Source: Hexactinellida sp. DTS-2022
Lineage: Eukaryota; Porifera; Hexactinellida
Assembly: GCA_028753945.1 (NCBI GenBank)
Contig: JAPNXP010000001.1
Location: 11,770,501 to 11,834,500, forward strand
Direction: 5' to 3'
Length of the DNA stretch: 64,000 nucleotides
A model generated the notes under the pieces. The model ran no database searches and was not told where the DNA came from. It saw only the letters and a program-made list of their open reading frames with translations. Below are positions 20,816 to 30,775 of the stretch, piece after piece; within the stretch, counting starts at the first letter, position 1; each line of letters starts with the position of its first letter. The position numbers were made by a program, and so were the translations under genes.

Positions 20816-23800
20816 TCAATCCACGTTGTGGTCGATGAATATTTGCAGGATTGCTTCGTTCACCACTTCCTTACCGACAAACTGAAACTTACCACAGAGA
20901 TTTCCCAGATTAATTTTCATTGCATCCTCGAAATGAGGGAAGTGTATTCCCGTATTAATTCCATGATAATTAATGTTGAACTTCTTCATATTATCCCACA
21001 CATCTCTGTTCCACTCGAACTTACACAGAGTGCCATTATTGCAGCAGCAACAATGCTGTTTGTTGCTTTTCGGTAAATGTGATTCGTAGTTGGGAAAATC
21101 TCCGTGTGGGGGTGCATCAAATAAATGAATAATAATATTCCTAACTTCAGTACTAATCTTCCAATCACACTTTGTAGTTGCAGTTGCCAGTCCGTCTAAC
21201 ACGGCTTCCGGGTAATCTCCTCCCCCATAGGCTTTAACTGATGCGAGGAATTGTTGAACACTCTCGTATTGTGCGGTAAATTGATTGTTGGTAGGAAACT
21301 GCTCTATCATTTTCTCATCACAATGGTCACGGTAAATAACAACTTTAAACTCCGATTGAAGATTGTTATATTTGTTAATAAACTGCCCTACAGAGATGCG
21401 AGCTTTCTTTATCTCTGAAATCATAGAGCCAGTGCCGTCTATCACGAAGCATATGTAATGAAACTTTGAGTTTAGAGTTATACTAAGCTCATCATAGGAG
21501 GTATAAGGTACGAATTTAATCTTGGTTCCTCGAGTATCATGATAGTTCAATATTCCTTTTCCATATTTGTTCCATGTATGTATCATTTTTTGTCGATTTT
21601 CATGCTGCAACGCCAAATATTTCTCTTCATTTGGTTGGTTCCAGTTCCAATCGTTCTCACATAGGTGTTTAAATGATTTCCAGTTCAGTTTACATCCTGA
21701 GAAATCAACCCTTGTATCATCTTTATAATCGTCACACATAAATAGGACGGCAGTTTTTTCTTCATCATTGTTCCACACTCTACCACCCATCGAACAGATT
21801 TGGTGTCCTGTTTTTATCTGGCATTTGCCGTTGTTTGGGTGGAGCTCTCTCTCGCACAGTTTCCCACAACTGGGACACCGAGACGGACAACCGAGTGCAT
21901 CTTTCTGAAATTCTTCTTTGACACGTTGCACCATTTCCGAAAATTCAAAATCAGTCAATTGATATTCGTAGGTGTTTAAAACCGAAAGAAATTCTGTGAT
22001 ATATTCAAATATGTTGAAAATATTCTCAGTATTGAACATTTTAGTATTTTCTAGCTTTTTAAATAAATCTTCATTGAGGAGATTGGATGTATTGGTTGGT
22101 TTATCACATAACACATAAGTGTCAGATCTTTTCACCTTAACTCCATCCAGCACAAAAGCATTAGAAAAGAAATTGTTGAATTCTTCACTACTTACCCTTG
22201 GATCGAGGTACATTCGCAAATATAGTATCGCACTTTTAAACGGACTTTCTTTCGCCTTAATCAGGAAATCGGCTCCACTTTTTCTACAAGATTCCATGTC
22301 TACTATCTCAAAGTTGCTGTCTGAGTCGAAAGCATTTCGCTCAGTACTACCTGAGCATTTAGCAGCAAGAGCAGTTAGCAATGCATTAAGCACTCTTATG
22401 ACAATTCCAGTTTGCTTTGTAAATTTTTCATCCATATCTCTATTTATTTTCTTATAGAGTTCAGATTCAACTTGTGACCATATATCTTGGAAGCTCTTAT
22501 TAAGCACTTCATTACGATTGCATATGTATTGAACAACAAAATTACCTTCGTACATCACTTCTTCCTCATCCCTATATAACTCCGTGGTAAAGTTAGAATA
22601 AGCCAAAAATAATACACTTTCATATGATAAGTCTTTTCGAGCCCTGAATTGGTGCTCAATAATAGGCTGTTCTACTGTTTTCAATCTTCGCGCTACACAA
22701 CCATTAAAGTCTAGAGCAAAAGATCTGGCGAATTTAAGATCACTTTCTCTCATTTTCTTACGATCCCACGCCCCTCGAACAATTCTACGACTTTCAATCT
22801 TCTGCAAAAAGTATTGAAGAAGGAAGGCCTTCTTTTCTTTCGTTTCTTCCTTATTCTCAATCCGAAAATATGATTTAATATCCCAGAGAGATTTGAATGC
22901 ATAAATAAACGCCAAAGTTGTAATAACTCTCTCCGCTGTATTCGTAAGCCTTGCTCCGAAGTAGTTTATTTCATAGTTGACTAGTTTAAATTTAGTGCAC
23001 AAGAAATAAATAATCTCTTTAACAGTTCCGTGGGAAATAAAGCGATCTTTCTCTATGAAGGATTGTACCTCGCAAGTTATATCATCAACAAACTTTTCCC
23101 AAGTACTTTGAAAGAAATTGTCTGGAGATCTTAATTCGGAAGCCAATAATAAAATCTGAGAGTTTTGGTCTAATCTTCCCCAATTTATTTCTGGGTGATT
23201 ATAATAACCTGAGCAATACTTTACCAGAGGTCGACATTCCTTCGGAATCCAATCATGGATAACTAGATTTGGTTTATCTTGCATAGATTTCTGTCTCATT
23301 TCAAATAAGGAATTCTTCCCAAAATATTGACATTCAGTTAATCCGGGATATGGCGTCATCTCTTTAATAGGAAAATTAATCTCACCGCAGGGGAATATAA
23401 ACTGGTCTGGTCCAGAGATTTTAATAAGATTTGTTATAAATCTTGTACAAATATCCGACTTCAAGGCGTTAATTGAGTCATCAATTTCAAATTGGAAATC
23501 TCGAAATATTTCAAAAATTACTGGACCATTTTCCATTGTTTTAGATTCCATTCTAAAAATAGAATATAAATCGTTGAAGATTTCATCTCGCTCAATCTCT
23601 TCTTCTTTCTGGTCATCACAACCAAAACACTCTCGCCAAGTCTCTTCAAAAGGAATTTTCAGTTCATCAACGTTGAAATCCAAATATTTATCAACATTTC
23701 TAATTATCATTTCTTGAAACTGTTTCATACTCTGAGATAATTTAATCTCGGTTAAAACAGCTTTAATTTCTAATTTTAGCCAATCTTCATAAAATTTTCT

Positions 23801-26800
23801 TTCAATGTAGACAAGTCTAGAAAGATTTAACCTCGATTCATTACAAACATGACTCATCTTCCTAAGTAGAAGTTCAGTTTGACATTTAGTATCAAATCCA
23901 GCGAAACAACGATCTTGATATTGGTCGAAAACATCATCAAATTTGATCATTATCTTTGTCAATATTAGATTAGGATGGGATGGAGTGTCAATGGCATTAA
24001 TTTCGAGAAAAAGATTTTCTGTGTTTTCAAGGAATAGGTGTTTTTGAAGATAAATATTTGTCTCCATTAGTTCTGAAACTATTTTGCCAAGGATGTTACT
24101 GCATATCTCCTCCTCTACATTCCTATACTTTACAATATCTTGGTATTTGATTATTGTGTCCCAAATGGTGCCAGACATTTCTATCCACTGATTCATCGTG
24201 TCAAAAGTCGCTCTCTCTCCTACTGGCATATTATCCAGCTGTTTAATTATGGCCATTCTAAGATCTGCACACTTATCAGCGAAAGTGATAGTAGGAGATA
24301 GTTTGGTTACCTTTGAATCGAATAATTTTCCTCCTGGCTTATTTATTTGTTCTGAATTGAATGCAGAAGGAAGGATAAATAGATTTTCTTTTGATACCTG
24401 AATCAGATTGGAAATCTTGACTCCTTCTGTGTCCACTAACTCTGGCCTCTCATTCAATTTGTTTATCAGAATATTCATGGAGTCCAAGTGTTTGTCAGGA
24501 TCAGGATCAGCCTGTTGGTTCAAAACAAAGAATATCTTAGGAGTAGGTACTTTTGTGACTTTAAGTCTGTTCAGAGAATAAGCACACACTTGCAGTAGGT
24601 TTTGCATTTCACTGCCTATGTCTCCTATCACATTAATAATAACTACTTGGGACACAGCCATACAGAATAGCACCATGGTCCAGTCGAAATGGATATGTGA
24701 GGTGTCTTTGATGTTTCCTCTCTCAATCGCATCCAGACCTTCCGTGTCCAGAATAAGGAAATAATTTGAGAGATTAACAGGCCGACTCAACCTGGAGAGA
24801 GACCCATAAATTCCTTTGGTGCATCTCCCAGCGCTGGTTAGGAACTTGCAACCAAAGCAGTAGTTAAGCAATGTAGACTTCCCGGAGCTCTGTGGCCCGA
24901 ATATACTCACTACAATAGGGGCCTGTTTTATTTGGATCGTTTGACCCTCATTTATTAGCTGTAACTCTCCAAATTGTTTATCATACAAATGAAATAAGAG
25001 ATAATCAATTTCTTTGTTAAAGAACCGGAGATTATCACCATCTATCAGCTCGAAAGGCTCTCCTCTCTCCACATGATTACTGAAGTTTTTCACGAATAAT
25101 TGTAAATAAGAATTAACTTCATTATTGTCGAGTAAACCACCATAATGATACGACAAGAAAGCCTCCCTCCAAATTATCTCTAATTTAAATAAATCGTTCT
25201 TTGACTTTATCTGTTTTGAGAGGATAGAAAGTTCTTGAGATAGCTTCCATAAAATAAATGTTGAATTCTTCTGTTTTAATATTTCATTAAAGTGTACAAC
25301 TACTTCACCCATTCGAGTGCTTTTCAGCGCTTTTGATACATCTGTACATTGGACATTGAGTTGATCAACCTTCTTCTGGTCAGTTTCAGCGGAAGCTCTG
25401 TGATAACAACTCATGTAACTGACAAAGAGAGGATAGTAAGGTAGGGAGAGATTACTGGGAATAAGGTTCATAATTATTTGGATTAACTGTTTGTCCGATC
25501 GAAGTTCCTCTAAGCTATTGGGATCAAGCTTCGCAATAACATTCTCTAGAAAGCTATCTCTAATACGCTTAGGATTATCATATCTCAAATGTAAAATTTC
25601 ATAGCCAATTTCTTTCAATGATTTCTTCATTGAGTGGTTATTTGTTTTAGATTTTGTGAGATTAGGTATGAAAATTCTTTTAACTGATTGATTATTGGTA
25701 AGCTCTTGTTCTATTTTCACTTCATTATCTTCGCAATCTCTGATAAACTGAAACACGTATCTAACTGATCCTGTTAGCCTGTCTAAGTCATTATTCAATT
25801 CTCTACGGTTTTGTGAATAATCAAGATAGCTCACATGAATCAATGCAATATCCAACTGCTGACAGATTATATTAATCACAGACAAGTCAGAATGTCCATG
25901 ACAATCAATGTATGCCCATTTGGTAGACTCATCACTCGCCTTCTCTCCGAACAGATTCTTTGTCAGTTGGATGTCAATCGAGCCAAAGTGAAACGCACTA
26001 GTTGGAGGATTCCCCTGAACAAAGTCAGTACCGAAAATGAAATCAATAAGATACGACTTTCCAATTGGATTCCAGCCTGCTCTTCCTAAACCGAATGACA
26101 CCAATCCATTAAATTCCTGCAGTGAGTACCATAGTTCTTTGCAAATCTCTAGCTCCCCATTGAGATTCGGATAATAGAGAGGCACGGGATTACTGAATGA
26201 ATAATGCTCAATGCAGTATCCTCTGAGCACAGGTTCTGACAGCTGGAATAAAATGTGGAACATGTCGTGTGTAGTTAGATCTATCCTACTGGTGTTGGCT
26301 ATTATCTGAGTTATGTCATCAAGAGGGAGACTGCACTTGAGGTAGTAGAATGCTAAGGGGAGGAGGTCATCGAATACATTCTTTTCGACCTGTTCGTTCT
26401 GGTCTGTACCATAAATAATTTCTTTGAATGAATTTGAGATTACCATCCTATACGTATGGAATGTTATTCTCTCCTTACCAAAATTGTTGACAATTTTAAG
26501 AATTTGGTCTCTTTGCGACTTGAAACAATGTTCTCTCACTACTGTACTTGGACTGTACTGTTCTAGGTAGTCTTTAATTACTGTTTCTACCTTATTCAAT
26601 TTTAAGCTCAGTTCTTTAATTGAATTATGACTACATTGTTCGATGAGAGTGATGTCTTCAACGGATAACTCTAAATCAATTTCGAAAAATGTCTTAGATT
26701 CTTCAAACTTAGCGAAATAATTTTCTAATATCTTGTATTTAACATTATCTTGCTTTTTTAATATGCAACCGAGTTTGTCTTGTAATGTTAGGTCGTTTGA

Positions 26801-27661
26801 AATTATCATGGTGCGCAGCTTAGAAAAACTAATCTCGGAAAAGTATTCACATATAGTTCCCAACATTTTGTGACCTTCTTCCCCTTCAAATGTCAAAAAT
26901 GTAATCTCTACGTATTCACGGACCTTTAATTCAGATAGCCTCAATATATTTGCAATATCACCTATTGAGTAACCAGCATTTACCTTCTCCCCAATCACAG
27001 TTTTCTGCCTGTCGTTAAGTGCTTTTGATTCGAAATACGCTGAAACTATAGCTTCATCAATATCACACAATAATGCAATATCTTCCATATTATCAAATTG
27101 AGGGTTGTCTATCATGGTTTGTTCGATTTTTGAAATGTCACATTGACTTATGCTGACGATTGTTTGTTGTTTCTTAAAAGATTTAAGTGCTTCAATTGCT
27201 AATTTGGCTTTCTCTTGAGATACTTTTAGCCTTGCAGCTAATACTGCTGGCCTTTCTATAAACTTTTCGCCATGATCTAGAATAAACTCTATATCCCCTT
27301 GCTTAAGGCCGAGAGAAAGGAGCTTGCTTTGTAAAGCATTGTCTTTCAAAGGTATTGACAAACTCAATGCATAACTGGTAAGAGGCCCCTCCCTTTGCGG
27401 GTTGTATTCATCTGAGGGCGAAACAATTGAACTTGCAAGAGCTTCGACAGGATCTTCTAATTCTTCACTTAAGTTCGGCGACATGATTACTGGAGGATTC
27501 GCGGGAAGATCGGATTTCTGGTATCTAGGGATATCTTTCGGAGTTGTGGTACATTCGCTTGTATCTCCATCAGGAGAAGCTTTACTACTTGTATGACCAT
27601 GCTTCACAAAAGGGTCTGTTTCAGGTTCAATTTTCCTCCCAGCCATGCTAATAAATACCAT
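20816..27661 (-). CDS. VLIG-like very large GTPase with C-terminal VWA domain
   Basis: An uninterrupted 2,281-residue frame; giant single-exon coding is typical of VLIG/GVIN genes. A degenerate GTPase-like domain lies near residue 525 (FGLGRAGWNPIGKSYLIDFI). The main G domain is near 915-1050: G1 GPQSSGKS, a switch segment GRCTKGIYGS, G3 LDTEGLDA and G4-like NQQAD, matching the VLIG/GBP layout. Near 1920 a cysteine/histidine cluster (CPSRCPSCGKLC...GHQICSMGGRVW) resembles the zinc-like motif of VLIGs. From about 2065 to the end is a VWA domain with a MIDAS-type DGTGS and VVIYRDHCD, most like VWA domains of the alpha-kinase/vwkA kind. Vertebrate VLIGs are interferon-inducible cytosolic GTPases; the VWA tail is not part of that familiar layout. 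The start could be 27661 or the second Met at 27646 (MAGRKIEP), which follows a possible acceptor TTATTAG. Confidence 0.87.
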   Translation of the reverse strand: MVFISMAGRKIEPETDPFVKHGHTSSKASPDGDTSECTTTPKDIPRYQKSDLPANPPVIMSPNLSEELEDPVEALASSIVSPSDEYNPQREGPLTSYALSLSIPLKDNALQSKLLSLGLKQGDIEFILDHGEKFIERPAVLAARLKVSQEKAKLAIEALKSFKKQQTIVSISQCDISKIEQTMIDNPQFDNMEDIALLCDIDEAIVSAYFESKALNDRQKTVIGEKVNAGYSIGDIANILRLSELKVREYVEITFLTFEGEEGHKMLGTICEYFSEISFSKLRTMIISNDLTLQDKLGCILKKQDNVKYKILENYFAKFEESKTFFEIDLELSVEDITLIEQCSHNSIKELSLKLNKVETVIKDYLEQYSPSTVVREHCFKSQRDQILKIVNNFGKERITFHTYRMVISNSFKEIIYGTDQNEQVEKNVFDDLLPLAFYYLKCSLPLDDITQIIANTSRIDLTTHDMFHILFQLSEPVLRGYCIEHYSFSNPVPLYYPNLNGELEICKELWYSLQEFNGLVSFGLGRAGWNPIGKSYLIDFIFGTDFVQGNPPTSAFHFGSIDIQLTKNLFGEKASDESTKWAYIDCHGHSDLSVINIICQQLDIALIHVSYLDYSQNRRELNNDLDRLTGSVRYVFQFIRDCEDNEVKIEQELTNNQSVKRIFIPNLTKSKTNNHSMKKSLKEIGYEILHLRYDNPKRIRDSFLENVIAKLDPNSLEELRSDKQLIQIIMNLIPSNLSLPYYPLFVSYMSCYHRASAETDQKKVDQLNVQCTDVSKALKSTRMGEVVVHFNEILKQKNSTFILWKLSQELSILSKQIKSKNDLFKLEIIWREAFLSYHYGGLLDNNEVNSYLQLFVKNFSNHVERGEPFELIDGDNLRFFNKEIDYLLFHLYDKQFGELQLINEGQTIQIKQAPIVVSIFGPQSSGKSTLLNYCFGCKFLTSAGRCTKGIYGSLSRLSRPVNLSNYFLILDTEGLDAIERGNIKDTSHIHFDWTMVLFCMAVSQVVIINVIGDIGSEMQNLLQVCAYSLNRLKVTKVPTPKIFFVLNQQADPDPDKHLDSMNILINKLNERPELVDTEGVKISNLIQVSKENLFILPSAFNSEQINKPGGKLFDSKVTKLSPTITFADKCADLRMAIIKQLDNMPVGERATFDTMNQWIEMSGTIWDTIIKYQDIVKYRNVEEEICSNILGKIVSELMETNIYLQKHLFLENTENLFLEINAIDTPSHPNLILTKIMIKFDDVFDQYQDRCFAGFDTKCQTELLLRKMSHVCNESRLNLSRLVYIERKFYEDWLKLEIKAVLTEIKLSQSMKQFQEMIIRNVDKYLDFNVDELKIPFEETWRECFGCDDQKEEEIERDEIFNDLYSIFRMESKTMENGPVIFEIFRDFQFEIDDSINALKSDICTRFITNLIKISGPDQFIFPCGEINFPIKEMTPYPGLTECQYFGKNSLFEMRQKSMQDKPNLVIHDWIPKECRPLVKYCSGYYNHPEINWGRLDQNSQILLLASELRSPDNFFQSTWEKFVDDITCEVQSFIEKDRFISHGTVKEIIYFLCTKFKLVNYEINYFGARLTNTAERVITTLAFIYAFKSLWDIKSYFRIENKEETKEKKAFLLQYFLQKIESRRIVRGAWDRKKMRESDLKFARSFALDFNGCVARRLKTVEQPIIEHQFRARKDLSYESVLFLAYSNFTTELYRDEEEVMYEGNFVVQYICNRNEVLNKSFQDIWSQVESELYKKINRDMDEKFTKQTGIVIRVLNALLTALAAKCSGSTERNAFDSDSNFEIVDMESCRKSGADFLIKAKESPFKSAILYLRMYLDPRVSSEEFNNFFSNAFVLDGVKVKRSDTYVLCDKPTNTSNLLNEDLFKKLENTKMFNTENIFNIFEYITEFLSVLNTYEYQLTDFEFSEMVQRVKEEFQKDALGCPSRCPSCGKLCERELHPNNGKCQIKTGHQICSMGGRVWNNDEEKTAVLFMCDDYKDDTRVDFSGCKLNWKSFKHLCENDWNWNQPNEEKYLALQHENRQKMIHTWNKYGKGILNYHDTRGTKIKFVPYTSYDELSITLNSKFHYICFVIDGTGSMISEIKKARISVGQFINKYNNLQSEFKVVIYRDHCDEKMIEQFPTNNQFTAQYESVQQFLASVKAYGGGDYPEAVLDGLATATTKCDWKISTEVRNIIIHLFDAPPHGDFPNYESHLPKSNKQHCCCCNNGTLCKFEWNRDVWDNMKKFNINYHGINTGIHFPHFEDAMKINLGNLCGKFQFVGKEVVNEAILQIFIDHNVD

Positions 27662-27739
27662 CCATTATATAGGGTCGTGACTCGTAACCAGGAATTTTCC
27701 TATACCGTAACATTAATTTGTATTTGGGCGTATGTAAAC

Positions 27740-28222
27740 CATGCGCGGCGCCAGGATTTTAGAACTGGGGGGGCAGAGGGGGGGGCAACCAATTTTTCAA
27801 GGGGGCAGCTTTTCCATCTGTCAGAATTTATCTGAAAACAATTGAGCTACGATGAACTTGTCATACATGCAAACTATCCAGGGATTTTGGACTTCATCGA
27901 AAATTCAGTGATTTTTTGAAATCACTTACTAGATATGCATTGTATTACAAATAATTTTATTTTTGAACAAAATAATTATCACAAATACTGTTAGTAAATT
28001 TGTATTTGCTACTTTTGGGGTGCGGCGATGCTATAATACGAGATATACGATATTAATATGTATGTTTTTGACGAAAATTGAGCGAGCGTAGCGAGCGAGC
28101 GAAAATTTTCAGACAATCGAGCCTCTAGAATGGTGTCCAGGGGAATGGGCTTTGGGATTATCATGGGCGAATTTATCACATATAATTTTAACTTGAGAAT
28201 ACACTAAATCCTGCCGCGCCTG
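27740..28222. mobile_element. hAT-type MITE upstream of the VLIG-like gene
   Basis: 483-bp element with ends CATGCGCGGCGCCAGGATTT and AAATCCTGCCGCGCCTG, flanked by a perfect 8-bp duplication ATGTAAAC (27732-27739 and 28223-28230). It contains G-runs and gcgagcgtagcgagcgagcg but no transposase. It lies within 100 bp of the start of the VLIG-like gene and could affect its promoter. Confidence 0.87.
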
Positions 28223-28230
28223 ATGTAAAC

Positions 28231-29700
28231 TAGTAAAAATTTAATGTTTCAGATTCAATTTTTTTACTAGCCATACTAATGAACAACATCGTTAACACGT
28301 ATATATCGATTATTCGAAATATTGTGTGAATGATAAGTAGATACAAGTTGTTTGGAATTTATAACCTGGAGTAAAATTAATGAATCAATTTAAAATTGTA
28401 AGAAGGTAGAATTGCCTCAAAAACTATTTTCCTATGATAATGGTTCTGGACACATTTGTATAAAGCCAAATATCATAGCCACTTTAGGCCAAACACTACC
28501 ACTACAGTATATTTCTTGTCGGGATCCCAGAATGTTAATTATTTTTTTAATGTTACACTATATTCCGTTTCTATTCCAATTATATTTTGGGACAAAGTTC
28601 ATACCTACAAAGTGGCAACCATTGGCGTAAATACATAACAGAAGGTGGGTACATCATGCAAAAGTTGAAACAAATTGTGCATATATTATTACAGGGCATC
28701 GCACCTTCATAAAATGTGGTTGCCTGGTTGGGACATATTTCCACATCCCTCGAATTTACTCTTGCTGCCAACTTAATCCAGACAAATCCCTGGGCATGCC
28801 GAGAACCCCCTGAACATTGATTCATTTCCCTGGACTCATCAATTTGTCCGAACGTAAAGTATTCGTTTGCTCGGTGTTCAATTACAAGATAAATAATTTA
28901 ATTATATTTAGGTGGGTTGAAAAAATCCATTTTATTCCTAAATGCTTGTTAGTCACTGTCAATTACAACATTAACTGCTAACAATATAATAGTTTGTTTT
29001 AAAATACGTAAATCCTATTCCAATATGAATGAGAATTCGACAATATAATTTGTTTTTAGAACTACATTATTCTCATTAAAAAAACAGTATTTGATTTACT
29101 ATTACATATGTACCAGTGTAATTTATCACGCACATACTAAGGGGATATCGAGTTCTAATATTACATGGATGTGCATAGTCACTATTTCCCATGATAAGTT
29201 ATATAATATCAGTTAGAACCACTTTAAATTTCATTTTCTCAATATTTATCCAAACAAATGTTCATTTTTTCGATTTTTTAAGTAATCGCGATTATTATTA
29301 ATTTTCCATCCGAACTGTAGAGACATTGATTGTTAATAGCATTTCGAATAAATTTGTTATTACAGGCGATATTCAATAGAAAATAGTATTGATCGAAGTA
29401 GAGCCAATCTCTTCTGTGGGTCTAGCATTGAATTCCTGAAATATAATAAATATCCCTTAACCAGAATAAATTATAGCACATAACTAAATAGCGCATATAT
29501 TTGTGTGGAATAAAATTAATTAGACTCTTGAATTATCTACTTTTTTATGTGATTTTGAAGGTGGGTGTTGTCACTTGTGTCTTGAGTGCGATGATTATTG
29601 GCTTGTTTGTAGTCCAGATTGCTTCGGAGAATAGACTCGAGTTTTTACTAGAGATTGTAACTGGCTTTCAAATGTTATAATAGGAAAATAAATACTACTC
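28231..29700. other. gene-free stretch
   Basis: AT-rich sequence with short accidental open frames only (for example near 28412-28825). No domain, splice pattern or named repeat was recognised. Confidence 0.5.
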
Positions 29701-29962
29701 TTGTCATGTAGCGGCATGGCGAGATGCGCTACTAAAAGATGAGTCACTCCCAGGAGGCCTAGGTGCTGCTAGAGTCCGCGAGGGATAGGAGCGAGAGCAG
29801 ACCTAGAGTGTGCGCTGACGGAGCTCCTAGGGAGCAGTGGTCAGGCACAACGGTCGTCCCAAAGCTTCATAACAATTGGACCAATTGTTATGAAGAAGCT
29901 TTGGGACCTCATCAAGCTGCCACAGTTCCTGACTGCGGGCGGTCCAAGTGGTGTCGCCACCA

Positions 29963-30016
29963 CTCAAGGGTTTCGGCCTTCCAGGCCTCATCAAGAGGAC
30001 GGTCCAGTCCTCTACG
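29963..30016 (-). pseudogene. hammerhead ribozyme, defective copy
   Basis: Minus-strand mirror of the ribozyme at 30066-30120. Stems I and II are kept (GAGGAC/GTCCTC, GGCC/GGCC), but the core CTGATGA reads TTGATGA and the strand before the cleavage site (gctccgta) no longer pairs with ACCCTT. Predicted inactive. Confidence 0.75.
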
Positions 30017-30065
30017 GAGCTCCTAGGGAGCAGTGGTCAGGCACAACGGTCGTAGTGAACGTACC

Positions 30066-30120
30066 GAGGGTAGAGGACTGGACCGTCCTCCTGATGAGGC
30101 CTGGAAGGCCGAAACCCTTG
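30066..30120 (+). ncRNA. hammerhead self-cleaving ribozyme, type III topology
   Basis: All core parts are present in order: stem III 5' strand GAGGGT with cleavage triplet GTA (cut after 30072), stem I GAGGAC-TGGACC-GTCCTC, core CTGATGA, stem II GGCC-TGGAA-GGCC, core GAAA, stem III 3' strand CCCTTG. Stems I and II are closed by loops and stem III is open, which defines type III. Base pairing is complete in stems I and II and nearly so in III. Self-cleavage is predicted from the motif and not shown. It sits in a repeated element with a second copy at 36999-37056. Confidence 0.88.
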
Positions 30121-30414
30121 AGTGGTGGCGACACCACTTGGACCGCCCGCAGTCAGGAACTGTGGCAGCTTGATGAGGTCCCAAAGCTTCATAACACTCT
30201 GAATGAAAATATTTTCATATTCATATAACACAGAGGGATTCAATAGACTGAAATTGAATAGAGCCATTTTATTCCATTACCATATTACTCAGATAATTGT
30301 TTATCTTCTACCTCCAGTGCTTACGGTCAGTGTTACTGTTGAGTTTGTATAGACTGAGATGGCCAAATTCCAGTAACGATTAGCGGCCGCTATGAAGCAA
30401 TTATCGAAAGTGTG

Positions 30415-30775
30415 ACGGATCCTCAGGAGTACTGTCCTTGGGAAAGGCGGTAGGTGGAAGTACGGGATGCTGCATGAGTAACTCTGTAGCATAAGTCCGG
30501 CAGTACGGCTGGTAACCTAGTAGCGACACTAGGTTGGCGCGAGGCGCAATAAGAGTGGTGAGGGTTTTTCTCCTGATGAGTCCTTGAGATAGGACGAAAC
30601 CACTGACATGACATTTCCATGAGTTGGGCCAGCAAGAGCGCAGAGTTAGCAATTTAATACCTGGTTGGTAGCTAACTTTACTTTTACGATTATTCGATTT
30701 GGAATTGCGAGCGAAATTTCCATCTTTTTCGATGTCGACTCGAGTTAATGCTTTTGTCATATGAGAGGCCACGCA
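30415..30775 (+). repeat. ribozyme element family 2, single copy
   Basis: Runs from gacggatcctcaggagtact, through gtccggcagtacggctggta and ggttggcgcgaggcgcaata, to a hammerhead-like core and gaggccacgcact. The same blocks form the arms of the palindrome at 35322-36365. It borders the NLR pseudogene that begins just downstream. Boundaries are approximate. Confidence 0.75.
30553..30605 (+). pseudogene. hammerhead ribozyme, probably defective
   Basis: Core CTGATGA, stem II GTCC...GGAC and GAAA are intact, and stem III AGTGGT pairs with ACCACT. Relative to the good copy at 36161-36220 the cleavage-site C is missing (AGTGGT directly followed by GAGGG) and stem I is weakened (gagggtttttctc). Cleavage is therefore doubtful. 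Confidence 0.7.

Larger units (their letters stand above)
29705..30230 (+). repeat. ribozyme element family 1, rearranged inverted copy
   Basis: The left part (cactcccaggaggcctaggtg) matches 36865 onward. A roughly 110-bp arm at 29896-30013 is reverse-complementary to 30077-30188 around a centre of about 60 bp, so this is an inverted duplication. A second small inverted repeat (ttcataacaattgg against ccaattgttatgaa) joins two pieces at 29865-29898, and a 41-bp block (acggagctcctagggagcag...) is present twice in direct orientation (about 29816 and 30017). The plus arm carries an intact hammerhead motif, the other arm a mutated one. Confidence 0.8.

Noticed and set aside
29763-30267. Short open frames in the ribozyme element
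   Set aside because: They follow the inverted repeat symmetry and have no protein similarity that I recognise; the RNA structure explains the sequence better.
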